A DNA stretch of 7,761 bases from Actinobacteria bacterium BACL4 MAG-120820-bin23 (GCA_001437855.1 LIBD01000038.1:1-7761), one strand, 5' to 3'. Numbered from the stretch's first letter, positions 1-6,096 are shown. Translations and numbers: made by a program. The notes: generated from the letters alone by a model not told the origin.

Positions 1-855
1 AACATTCCAGCAGCTCTAGGTGGAGTTTTTACACCACACTGCGCAGCCTTAAATCCATTTTTACTATGCCAATCTCTAGCAGCTCACTTAGAAAAGTTAG
101 GGGTAGAAATCTTTGAAAATTCTCAAGTTTCTAAGATCCAAAAGGGTCAAATAGTTGTAAATGATTTTAAGGTTAAGAGTGAAATTTCAATCAGAGCTAC
201 TGAGGCATTTACGCCCAGAGCTTGGCAAGAAAACAAACAGATTCCAATTTATTCACTTATGGTGGCAACTGAGCCATTATCTAATGATCTGATGTCTGAA
301 ATTAAAAACTCTAGCCGAGCCACATTGCAACAGGCATGTCACTTAATCACCTACGCCCAATTTACTGGTGATAACAGATTGGCTTTAGGCGGTCGCGGTG
401 TTAGATATAAATTATTCTCTCGTCTTTCTGAGCGAAGTGAGATTGATAATCGGATGCATTCGGCACTGGAAAGAAGGGCTAGGGCCTGGTTTCCGCAATT
501 GGCAGATACTAAATTTGAATATCGCTGGGGTGGACCAGTGGCGCTAACTCGCAGGTGGCAGGCTTATTTAAATTTCGATAGAAACTCCGGTATTGCCCAA
601 ATTGGTGGCTATGTTGGAGATGGCGTGACTTTGTCCTATTTAGTTGCCAAAACTTTGGCGCAAAGTATTAGCAATAAACCCACACCAAATCTTGCCTTTA
701 TCGATCAAAAAATTGGTAAATGGGAGATTGAACCCATTCGTTACTTTGCCGTTAATGCCGGCTTTAAAGCCACCGTCGCAGCAGATTATGAAGAGAAGAT
801 AACTAATCGGCCAAGTCTACTAGCAGCTATTATCGATCCCTTAATAAATAGGTAA
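1..855 (+). CDS. FAD-dependent oxidoreductase of the DAO/OrdL type, 5' end missing
   Basis: The frame is open from base 1 to the TAA at 853-855, so this is the C-terminal 284 residues of a protein that starts upstream; the in-frame ATG at 259 lies inside the domain and is not the real start. The visible part resembles the substrate and C-terminal FAD-binding regions of the D-amino-acid-oxidase-like family (Pfam DAO, PF01266). Near the beginning is a GGVFTPHCAALNP segment followed by a helix and 'LGVEIFE', the usual position where substrate-loop and second FAD-strand residues lie. 'RWGGPVALTRR' comes later, then 'GGYVGDGVTLS', the glycine-rich C-terminal FAD contact usually seen as GGYxGHGV. 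Related proteins oxidise amines or amino acids such as gamma-glutamylputrescine, sarcosine or glycine, but the substrate cannot be read here. The missing N-terminus should hold the GxGxxG Rossmann motif. It ends 4 bp before the convergent SRPBCC gene. Confidence 0.8.
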   Translation, partial: NIPAALGGVFTPHCAALNPFLLCQSLAAHLEKLGVEIFENSQVSKIQKGQIVVNDFKVKSEISIRATEAFTPRAWQENKQIPIYSLMVATEPLSNDLMSEIKNSSRATLQQACHLITYAQFTGDNRLALGGRGVRYKLFSRLSERSEIDNRMHSALERRARAWFPQLADTKFEYRWGGPVALTRRWQAYLNFDRNSGIAQIGGYVGDGVTLSYLVAKTLAQSISNKPTPNLAFIDQKIGKWEIEPIRYFAVNAGFKATVAADYEEKITNRPSLLAAIIDPLINR

Positions 856-859
856 GTGC

Positions 860-1318
860 TTACTTTTCAACTATCTCTTTAAGTTTTACTAAAGTCTTTG
901 CCATCGCCTTTGGTACCCACTTACCTGAATCACTGACCCACCACTTAGATCTGGCAGTTGTGCCATCCCAACTTTCTATTACTAAAGTCTTGTGATCACT
1001 AATTGACGCCAGCTCATATCGCCAAACATTATGCATTAGATGTCGCCAAGCAATTGCTGAGTTTTCCTTAAATTCAACCACCTGATTTGTAATTACATAA
1101 GGAATGCCATACCTCATCTTCATACCAAATTTTGCGCCTAAATAGAGTTTTTCTGGCCCCTTAAACTCACCCCGCAGCATTCCTGACCCATCCATTAGTC
1201 GGTGATTTTTTGGTTGAATTAAAAAATCAAAGATTTTCGTAGCAGGGGCATCAATCTCGATTTGGACCTTAAAAAATAATGGATTCTTAGTATCTAAAAT
1301 TTCAGCGCGGTAATTCAT
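860..1318 (-). CDS. SRPBCC (START/Bet v1-like) family protein, intact copy
   Basis: This 152-residue soluble protein has the layout of the SRPBCC/polyketide-cyclase-like superfamily. A first beta strand (FFKVQIEIDAPATKIFDFL, about residues 15-33) runs into the 'APA..IFDFL' helix. A 'HRLMDGSGML' turn follows at 39-48, then beta strands to about 120, and a long amphipathic C-terminal helix to 152 that would close the hydrophobic pocket. Members bind or transform lipids and other hydrophobic ligands, and no ligand can be assigned. It has no signal peptide or membrane segment. It is the last gene of the ctaC-ctaD-ctaF operon, starting 6 bp after the stop of the chimeric ORF, with no obvious Shine-Dalgarno sequence, so translation is probably coupled. 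Its first 88 codons lie in a 402-bp tandem duplication and are repeated in the upstream ORF. This is the only full-length copy and presumably the functional one. Confidence 0.8.
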   Translation of the reverse strand: MNYRAEILDTKNPLFFKVQIEIDAPATKIFDFLIQPKNHRLMDGSGMLRGEFKGPEKLYLGAKFGMKMRYGIPYVITNQVVEFKENSAIAWRHLMHNVWRYELASISDHKTLVIESWDGTTARSKWWVSDSGKWVPKAMAKTLVKLKEIVEK

Positions 1319-1459
1319 AAATTACTAATGGGCTGAGGTAGTTGGGCGCTCATACTCTAAAACCATACCCATAATAGAAACAATCAAAGCCCCTAGGGCA
1401 AGTAACACTAACCACCAACCAATAATCAAACCTAAGGCAAGTGCGCTGGCAGATAGTGC
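1058..1459. repeat. Direct tandem repeat of 402 bp, copy A
   Basis: Copy A holds the C-terminal CtaF codons of the chimeric ORF, the 6-bp spacer and the first 88 codons of the intact SRPBCC gene. Read base by base against copy B at an offset of 402, bases 1080-1459 are identical. Three differences lie at 1058 (t versus c at 1460), 1067 (c versus t at 1469) and 1079 (c versus t at 1481). The bases TGC at 1055-1057 and 1457-1459 are shared by both sides of the junction and could be the microhomology used. Confidence 0.97.
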
Positions 1460-1720
1460 CGAGTTTTCTTTAAATTCAACTACCTGATTTGTAATTACAT
1501 AAGGAATGCCATACCTCATCTTCATACCAAATTTTGCGCCTAAATAGAGTTTTTCTGGCCCCTTAAACTCACCCCGCAGCATTCCTGACCCATCCATTAG
1601 TCGGTGATTTTTTGGTTGAATTAAAAAATCAAAGATTTTCGTAGCAGGGGCATCAATCTCGATTTGGACCTTAAAAAATAATGGATTCTTAGTATCTAAA
1701 ATTTCAGCGCGGTAATTCAT
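1325..1720 (-). CDS. Chimeric ORF: SRPBCC N-terminus fused in frame to CtaF C-terminus
   Basis: This 131-residue ORF is the product of a tandem duplication. Residues 1-88 are identical to residues 1-88 of the SRPBCC protein downstream, and residues 89-131 are identical to residues 91-133 of CtaF upstream. The fusion is in frame because ctaF and the SRPBCC gene share a reading frame (6-bp gap) and the unit is 402 bp, a multiple of three. The predicted product is a START-like fold cut before its last strands and C-terminal helix, joined to a hydrophobic stretch that forms the final one or two membrane helices of CtaF. A truncated SRPBCC fold is unlikely to be stable, so this may be a non-functional by-product of the duplication or an assembly artefact. 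The duplicated context carries the same 6-bp spacer and start, so if the DNA is real the ORF should be translated like the genuine SRPBCC gene. The ORF itself is certain, but its biological reality is not. Confidence 0.5.
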   Translation of the reverse strand: MNYRAEILDTKNPLFFKVQIEIDAPATKIFDFLIQPKNHRLMDGSGMLRGEFKGPEKLYLGAKFGMKMRYGIPYVITNQVVEFKENSALSASALALGLIIGWWLVLLALGALIVSIMGMVLEYERPTTSAH

Positions 1721-1861
1721 AAATTACTAATGGGCTGAGGTAGTTGGGCGCTCATACTCTAAAACCATACCCATAATAGAAACAATCAAAGCCCCTAGGG
1801 CAAGTAACACTAACCACCAACCAATAATCAAACCTAAGGCAAGTGCGCTGGCAGATAGTGC
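1460..1861. repeat. Direct tandem repeat of 402 bp, copy B
   Basis: Copy B holds the C-terminal 43 codons of the genuine ctaF, the 6-bp spacer and the SRPBCC-derived part of the chimeric ORF. It abuts copy A with no bases between. Homology ends at 1861; base 1862 onward continues only in the genuine ctaF. No inverted repeats, transposase gene or target-site duplication flank the pair, so this is a plain tandem duplication and not an insertion. Confidence 0.97.
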
Positions 1862-2128
1862 GACCGGCAGTGGCCACCAAGAGTGAGGCGAGAAAAATCC
1901 AATCTCACCAGCAGAGTCTGCAATCTCACCTTGCTGATTATCCTCCGGTAATAAGTTACCTAATCTTCGATCGGTAAACCAAAGATAAAATCCAACAATT
2001 AAGGCTAGACCAGCACTTAAGGAAATCGCCGTTATACCAACCGCTTCCCCGCCTAGTTGCCAGTAAATCACAGTAAGAATTGCGTAAAAAACTGATAAGC
2101 CAACAAATAAAATCCAGCTGGTTTTCAT
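1727..2128 (-). CDS. ctaF: Cytochrome c oxidase subunit IV (actinobacterial CtaF)
   Basis: This 133-residue integral membrane protein matches the small subunit IV of actinobacterial aa3 oxidases (Pfam PF12270) in length, topology and position directly after ctaD. Hydrophobic helices lie at about residues 5-24, 31-51, 86-105 and 106-125. Between the second and third is the polar loop typical of the family, with 'PEDNQQGEIADSAGEIGFFSP' features around 61-81 (acidic, glycine-rich, then FFSPHSWWP). The subunit packs against CtaD in the cytoplasmic membrane and is part of the actinobacterial bc1-aa3 supercomplex; it carries no redox centre. The start codon overlaps the ctaD stop as TAATG, indicating translational coupling. 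Codons 91-133, the stop and the spacer are duplicated downstream, so the C-terminal 43 residues occur twice in the window. This copy is the only complete one. Confidence 0.93.
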   Translation of the reverse strand: MKTSWILFVGLSVFYAILTVIYWQLGGEAVGITAISLSAGLALIVGFYLWFTDRRLGNLLPEDNQQGEIADSAGEIGFFSPHSWWPLPVALSASALALGLIIGWWLVLLALGALIVSIMGMVLEYERPTTSAH

Positions 2129-3789
2129 TAGTGCTTAGCTTTCTCAGCCATATGTGGGTAGTGAAGATCAAAGGCTGGACGTTCACTTCTAATTCTTGGC
2201 ATTGAGGTGAAGTTATGACGAGGTGGTGGACAGGAAGTTGCCCACTCTAATGATGACCCATATCCCCATGGGTCATCGGTTTCAACCTTAGGAGCGTTCC
2301 TTGAAATCCAAATATTTATAAAGAAAGGAACCATTGATAATGCCAGTAAGCCAGAGCCAACTGTGGAAACCATATTCATAAAGGTAAAGCCATCAGAGGC
2401 TAAATAATCGGCGTACCTGCGGGGAAATCCCTTAATTCCCATCCAGTGTTGGATCAAGAAGGTTAAGTGGAAGCCAAAAAATAATGTCCAGAAGTGAATC
2501 TTGCCTAGAGTTTCATCCAGCATTCGACCAGTGAACTTTGGCCACCAGAAGTAAAAACCAGCAAACATGGCAAAAACTACCGTACCAAATAACACATAGT
2601 GAAAGTGCGCAACAACAAAGTAGGAAGCTGATACTGCAAAATCAAGTGGTGGTGAGGCCAAAATAATTCCAGTTATTCCACCAAACAAGAAGGTAACTAA
2701 AAAGCCCAATACAAATAACATTGGAGTTTCAAATGTGACCGAACCTCGCCACATCGTGCCAATCCAGTTGAAGAATTTCACACCAGTTGGCACACCAATT
2801 AAAAATGTCATAAATGAGAAAAATGGTAGAAGTACCTGACCGCTGGCATACATATGGTGAGCCCAAACTGCCACCGATAGAGCTGCGATTGCAATCGTTG
2901 CTGCGATTAATCCTTTATAACCAAAGATTGGCTTTCTACTAAATACTGGCAAAATTTCAGTTGCAATACCAAAAAACGGCAGCGCCAGAATGTATACCTC
3001 GGGATGGCCAAAGAACCAGAATAGATGTTGCCACAACATAGCTCCGCCATTTGCTGGATCAAAGATATGTGAGCCAAACAATCGATCAGATTCCAAAGCT
3101 AAAAACGCAGCAGCAAGTGGTGGAAATGCAATCAATACTAAGATCGAAGTTAACAAAACATTCCAGCTAAATATAGACATTCTAAACATCGTCATACCCG
3201 GTGCTCGCATAGTTAATATCGTGGTTATAAAGTTAACACCGCCAAGAATCGTGCCTAAACCACCAATTGCAAGTCCAACTAACCATAAATCTGCACCGAT
3301 TCCTGGTGAGTACTCTGCACTCGAAAGCGGCGCATAAGCTGTCCAACCAAATGATGCCGCACCACCTGGAGTTAGAAACCCAATAAAGGCCATCGTTCCA
3401 CCAAATAGATACAACCAATAAGAAAGCATATTTAATCTAGGAAATGCCACATCTGCTGCACCGATTTGTAGCGGCATAATTACATTTGCAAAACCCACAA
3501 ATAATGGGGTGGCAAACATAAGTAACATGATGGTGCCATGCATAGTAAATATCTGGTTGTACTGCTCATTACTTAAAAACTGCATGCCTGGACGAGCAAG
3601 TTCACCACGAAGAAGCATCGCTAAGATTCCGCCAATTAAGAACCAAGCAAATGAAGTAATTAGATATAAATAACCGATGGTCTTATGGTCAGTTGAAGTT
3701 AGCCATTTAACTAGCAACCTACCCTTAGAGGTTGGCGCTGGAGCCGGCCTGCTACCTGGAATTGTTGGACGTTGCGCGTAAGTGGTCAT
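2128..3789 (-). CDS. ctaD: Cytochrome c oxidase subunit I (aa3 type, CtaD)
   Basis: This is the catalytic heme-copper subunit that reduces O2 to water and pumps protons, 553 residues with about 12 membrane helices. Visible ligands are H84 (heme a, 'TMHGT'), H262 and Y266 in 'GHPEVY' (CuB and the crosslinked tyrosine), H311-H312 (CuB), and H395 and H397 in 'AHFHY' (hemes a3 and a). E264 marks an A1-type oxidase. D-channel residues N102, D113 and N120 and K-channel K338 are present, as is the R457-R458 pair. The soluble C-terminal tail 'EWATSCPPPRHNF' is typical of actinobacteria. The ATG at 3789 overlaps the ctaC stop as ATGA; the frame extends 40 codons upstream, but that part overlaps the ctaC coding end and does not look like CtaD. 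One oddity is that S387 and A388 stand where the Mg2+-binding His and Asp (Paracoccus H403/D404) are expected; see findings. Confidence 0.97.
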   Translation of the reverse strand: MTTYAQRPTIPGSRPAPAPTSKGRLLVKWLTSTDHKTIGYLYLITSFAWFLIGGILAMLLRGELARPGMQFLSNEQYNQIFTMHGTIMLLMFATPLFVGFANVIMPLQIGAADVAFPRLNMLSYWLYLFGGTMAFIGFLTPGGAASFGWTAYAPLSSAEYSPGIGADLWLVGLAIGGLGTILGGVNFITTILTMRAPGMTMFRMSIFSWNVLLTSILVLIAFPPLAAAFLALESDRLFGSHIFDPANGGAMLWQHLFWFFGHPEVYILALPFFGIATEILPVFSRKPIFGYKGLIAATIAIAALSVAVWAHHMYASGQVLLPFFSFMTFLIGVPTGVKFFNWIGTMWRGSVTFETPMLFVLGFLVTFLFGGITGIILASPPLDFAVSASYFVVAHFHYVLFGTVVFAMFAGFYFWWPKFTGRMLDETLGKIHFWTLFFGFHLTFLIQHWMGIKGFPRRYADYLASDGFTFMNMVSTVGSGLLALSMVPFFINIWISRNAPKVETDDPWGYGSSLEWATSCPPPRHNFTSMPRIRSERPAFDLHYPHMAEKAKH

Positions 3790-4553
3790 GCGATGGCTGC
3801 TTTCTCTTCGGCTACTAATCCTTGGATATAAGTTTGATACTCCTGCAAAGTTACAACTTTTACGGTAAATAGCATTTGAGCATGATTTCTGCCGCACAAG
3901 ATATTGCAACGACCTGGATAGGTACCTAATTTATTTGCTGTGAATTCTAACTTGTTTGTTACGCCAGGAAGATTTTGCATTTGAATCATAAAAGCTGGAA
4001 TCCAGAACCCATGAACCACATCATTAGCATCAAGGTTGAATCGAACTTTTTGTCCCTGCGGTAAATACAAAGTTGGTGGCTGAGCTGGAGTTCCAGTAAC
4101 TGTGGCGCTCTTAAAATCACCAGCATCCCGATATTTAAACTGCCAAGACCACTGGAAACCAACCACATCTATGAAGTGGGAAACTTGTGAGTCTGGTGAA
4201 ATTTTAACTATCCGAGATTCCCGTTGCACGGTGAAGTAAAACAGGACTGCCACAATTAAAAATGGAATTAATGTGTATGCCACCTCAACTGGAATGTTGT
4301 ATTGAGTTTGCTTTGGAAAATTCTCATCTTTTTTACGGTGGAAAAAAACTGGCCATAAAATCAAAATTAAAGTAATAACGCCAACAACGGCAGCGGTAAT
4401 CCAAGCACCCTGCCAAAGTGATAATGAATGATCATTAACGCTTGATAATCCCTCTTCAAACCCAAGACCTGAAATTTCCGCTTGAGCGCACCCAGAAAGT
4501 AATGGTGTAATCGCCAGGAGGCCCACTGAGGTTTTTAGGTGAGGCAGATGCAT
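3786..4553 (-). CDS. ctaC: Cytochrome c oxidase subunit II (CtaC, CuA subunit)
   Basis: This subunit accepts electrons from cytochrome c at the CuA centre and passes them to CtaD. The 255-residue protein begins with a lipoprotein signal whose lipobox is L19-S20-G21-C22. Two membrane helices follow at about 47-71 and 91-109, then the extracytoplasmic cupredoxin domain. Aromatic electron-entry residues are seen in 'GFQWSWQFKY' (133-141). CuA ligands H181, C216, C220, H224 and M227 are all present. The residue between the cysteines that is normally Glu (E218 in Paracoccus, a Mg2+ ligand) is I218 here. I chose the ATG at 4553 rather than an in-frame TTG at 4583. The ATG leaves a normal-length signal peptide, has TATCCT exactly seven bases upstream as expected for a leaderless message, and the TTG has no ribosome site. 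It is first in the operon ctaC-ctaD-ctaF-SRPBCC, overlapping ctaD by 4 bp. Confidence 0.95.
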   Translation of the reverse strand: MHLPHLKTSVGLLAITPLLSGCAQAEISGLGFEEGLSSVNDHSLSLWQGAWITAAVVGVITLILILWPVFFHRKKDENFPKQTQYNIPVEVAYTLIPFLIVAVLFYFTVQRESRIVKISPDSQVSHFIDVVGFQWSWQFKYRDAGDFKSATVTGTPAQPPTLYLPQGQKVRFNLDANDVVHGFWIPAFMIQMQNLPGVTNKLEFTANKLGTYPGRCNILCGRNHAQMLFTVKVVTLQEYQTYIQGLVAEEKAAIA

Positions 4554-4555
4554 AG

Positions 4556-4569
4556 GGTTAAGGATAACC
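4556..4569. promoter_or_regulatory. Small inverted repeat over the ctaC -10 region
   Basis: GGTTA-AGGA-TAACC is a 5-bp inverted repeat with a 4-base spacer. It covers the candidate -10 box of the cta operon in the short region between ctaC and the divergent desulfurase-like gene. It could be an operator, but arms this short also occur by chance. Confidence 0.25.
4561..4566 (-). promoter_or_regulatory. Candidate -10 box of the cta operon (leaderless)
   Basis: Read on the minus strand this is TATCCT, matching the actinobacterial TAnnnT -10 pattern. Exactly seven bases separate it from the ATG at 4553, which places the expected transcription start on the A of the start codon. No good -35 is visible (TGCGAC lies roughly at the right distance). 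This match is the main reason for preferring ATG 4553 over TTG 4583. Confidence 0.5.
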
Positions 4570-4601
4570 TTCTGCTCTAGCAATGTCGCACTGGCGCAGA
4601 T

Positions 4602-4606
4602 AGGGG
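4602..4606 (+). promoter_or_regulatory. Ribosome-binding site of the desulfurase-like gene
   Basis: AGGGG lies 6 bases before the GTG at 4613. With the in-frame TAG at 4607 it fixes the start at or after 4613, and it supports this GTG over any later start. Confidence 0.5.
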
Positions 4607-4612
4607 TAGCGG

Positions 4613-5665
4613 GTGGTTCGCATCACAGGTAACTTTCAACAGGAAAGAGAGTTACACCCTGCCGCTTCTAGCCTTTTGCCGGAATTATTTGCTAAGGGTT
4701 GGCATGAGCCATCAAAGTTAAATCAACAATCTCGCCAGAGCGCGATTTTGTTGCAGCAAGCTAAAGAAACTTTTGCTTCTTCCTTAAACGTAAATATTTC
4801 TGAGATCGAGTTCTTAGGGGAAACAGATCTGGGGTTTCAATTAGGAATCCAAGGACTGCTTAAACAAAGTAGTGAGTTATTTTACTCAGCTATTGATCGC
4901 CAAAAAGTCTTTGCAGTTGCAAAAACTGAAGAAAACCTAGGTCGAACTATCAAGGAATTACCAGTTGATAATCAGGGTGGAATTCAAGTCAGTAAATTTT
5001 CTACAGATGATGTTTTGGTATGGCAGGTAGCAAATGGTGAGACTGGCAATAAACAATCTACGCCAAAAACTGATTGCCGAATTTTTGCCGACTGCACAAG
5101 TAGTGGCGTGGATTTACTGCCTGACTTTGATTATCAAACTGGTTTATTTGATAGCACAAGCTGGGCTGGACCATCTGGAGTGGGTATTTTGGTCATCAAA
5201 TCCAAATCGAGCTGGCGCAATCCTCTACCCCATAATGATTTGCTTAGAGTCCCTAACTCCTTCTCACTTCCCTTAGTTCTAGCTAGCGCTGTCGCTCTTG
5301 AAAATTACCTTAAAGATCAAGATATTCGAGTTGAGTTAAAAGAGTACATAATTAATTTCATCTCTAACCAAATTAAAGATGTAGATATTGCCTCTAATCT
5401 ATTTGGACTTAGTAAACAGATCTCTATCTCAATCAAATCAGTTGAGGCAGATCGCCTACTTCTAGCGTTAGAGGATGCTGGTTTTTCAGTGGACTCAGGA
5501 TCAGCCTGTAAGTCAGCTGATATGCAACCTAGCCATGTATTGGCTGCTATGGGTAGACCCATAATCGGCAATATTCGATTAACTTTACATAAAGATTTAA
5601 ACCAAGAGATAGTGAAAAACTTTTGTCTAGCTCTTAAAAGTGCAGTTGAAAATTTACGCAGCTAA
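4613..5665 (+). CDS. Cysteine-desulfurase-like protein (NifS/IscS family) lacking the PLP lysine
   Basis: This 350-residue protein has the overall layout of class V aminotransferase/cysteine desulfurases. The C-terminal third is well kept: 'SGSACKS' (C299) is the catalytic persulfide-cysteine loop, followed by 'PSHVLAAMG' and 'GNIRLTL'. Other kept points are N141 and E143 of the NxExG segment, D160 (the Asp under the PLP ring nitrogen) and 'AGPSGVGIL' (185-193). However, the lysine that should form the Schiff base, normally in S-x-H-K just before that GP, is replaced (T182-S183-W184). The ring-stacking His is R96, the SGGTEA phosphate loop reads 'LGETDLG' (68-74), and the N-terminal DNAAT motif is missing. 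Actinobacterial relatives beside ctaC are, as I recall, annotated as cysteine desulfurases. Ordinary PLP chemistry looks impossible here, so it may be a pseudoenzyme or persulfide-handling scaffold. The GTG start is bounded by an in-frame TAG at 4607. Confidence 0.75.
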   Translation: MVRITGNFQQERELHPAASSLLPELFAKGWHEPSKLNQQSRQSAILLQQAKETFASSLNVNISEIEFLGETDLGFQLGIQGLLKQSSELFYSAIDRQKVFAVAKTEENLGRTIKELPVDNQGGIQVSKFSTDDVLVWQVANGETGNKQSTPKTDCRIFADCTSSGVDLLPDFDYQTGLFDSTSWAGPSGVGILVIKSKSSWRNPLPHNDLLRVPNSFSLPLVLASAVALENYLKDQDIRVELKEYIINFISNQIKDVDIASNLFGLSKQISISIKSVEADRLLLALEDAGFSVDSGSACKSADMQPSHVLAAMGRPIIGNIRLTLHKDLNQEIVKNFCLALKSAVENLRS

Positions 5666-5674
5666 AATCAAAGA

Positions 5675-6049
5675 TTAATTAAAGGAATCTCCACAAGCAC
5701 AAGAGCCTTGAGCATTTGGATTATCTATTGTAAAACCCTGCTTTTGGATTGTGTCTACAAAATCAATTGTGGCACCCATTAAATAAGGCGTACTCATCTT
5801 GTCTGTTACAACCTTTACTTTTCCACTAGCAAACTCGCTGATGCTATCGCCATCTAATTGACGATCATCAAAATACAGTTGGTAACGAAGTCCAGAGCAA
5901 CCACCAGGTTGAACGGCAACGCGAAGACTTAAATCATCTCTGCCTTCTTGTGTTAAAAGAGCTAACACTTTTTCAGCAGCCACATCGGATAAAGAAATTC
6001 CTTTTGTAGATATTGCAATATCTGTGGTGCTTGTTGTCTCTGTGCTCAT
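5675..6049 (-). CDS. erpA: Iron-sulfur carrier, ErpA/HesB/IscA family (A-type)
   Basis: This 124-residue A-type carrier would take nascent Fe-S clusters from a scaffold and deliver them to client enzymes. The three diagnostic cysteines are present as C51 in 'PGGCSG' and C117/C119 in the C-terminal 'GSCACGDSF', the Cx(65)CxC spacing of the family. Residues 1-15 are a Ser/Thr-rich tail before the core domain. The frame is open 11 codons further to an ATG at 6082, but the ATG at 6049 is preferred because GGAGAG lies 8 bases upstream and the extension does not resemble the family. It converges on the desulfurase-like gene (9 bp apart) and diverges from nadA, whose product carries a [4Fe-4S] cluster and is a plausible client. 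The name erpA follows actinobacterial usage (one A-type protein near ctaC); iscA or hesB would also be defensible. Confidence 0.9.
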   Translation of the reverse strand: MSTETTSTTDIAISTKGISLSDVAAEKVLALLTQEGRDDLSLRVAVQPGGCSGLRYQLYFDDRQLDGDSISEFASGKVKVVTDKMSTPYLMGATIDFVDTIQKQGFTIDNPNAQGSCACGDSFN

Positions 6050-6057
6050 ACTCACTG

Positions 6058-6063
6058 CTCTCC
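6058..6063 (-). promoter_or_regulatory. Ribosome-binding site deciding the erpA start
   Basis: On the minus strand this reads GGAGAG, 8 bases before the ATG at 6049. The alternative ATG at 6082 has no such site. This favours the 124-residue product. Confidence 0.6.
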
Positions 6064-6082
6064 AATGTTTACTCAGGCTCAT

Positions 6083-6088
6083 AGGTTA
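6083..6088 (-). promoter_or_regulatory. Candidate -10 box of erpA
   Basis: On the minus strand this is TAACCT, fitting TAnnnT. It would start a message with a leader of roughly 25 bases carrying the GGAGAG site. No convincing -35 is seen. It is a weak call resting on position and hexamer only. Confidence 0.3.
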
Positions 6089-6096
6089 CTAGTAAT

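Noticed and set aside
852..867. Hairpin GTAA-GTGC-TTAC followed by TTTT at the end of the oxidoreductase gene as a terminator
   Set aside because: The stem is only 4 bp and A/T-rich and overlaps the end of the convergent gene. It is too weak to call.
1058..1861. Insertion sequence or mobile element as the source of the repeat
   Set aside because: There is no transposase, no terminal inverted repeats and no target duplication. The unit is made entirely of local gene sequence.
1956..2186. A 76-residue minus-strand ORF across the ctaD/ctaF boundary
   Set aside because: It is out of frame with both real genes and has no support of its own.
2990..3337. A plus-strand ORF of 115 residues inside ctaD
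   Set aside because: It lies wholly antisense to strongly conserved CtaD sequence and has no recognisable domain, so it is a shadow.
3790..3909. A 40-residue N-terminal extension of CtaD
   Set aside because: It overlaps the ctaC coding end in another frame, resembles no CtaD N-terminus, and the ATG at 3789 in an ATGA overlap is the natural start.
4554..4583. TTG start of CtaC giving ten more residues
   Set aside because: There is no ribosome site before the TTG, and it would put extra charged residues before the lipoprotein signal. The ATG at 4553 has a well-placed -10 box.
4613..5665. Frameshift or sequencing error explaining the missing PLP lysine
   Set aside because: The frame is continuous, the flanking residues (W184, G186, P187, G189, G191) align without a gap, and several independent PLP contacts are lost at distant sites.
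6050..6082. Longer ErpA starting at ATG 6082
   Set aside because: The extra 11 residues are not family-like, and the GGAGAG site points to ATG 6049.
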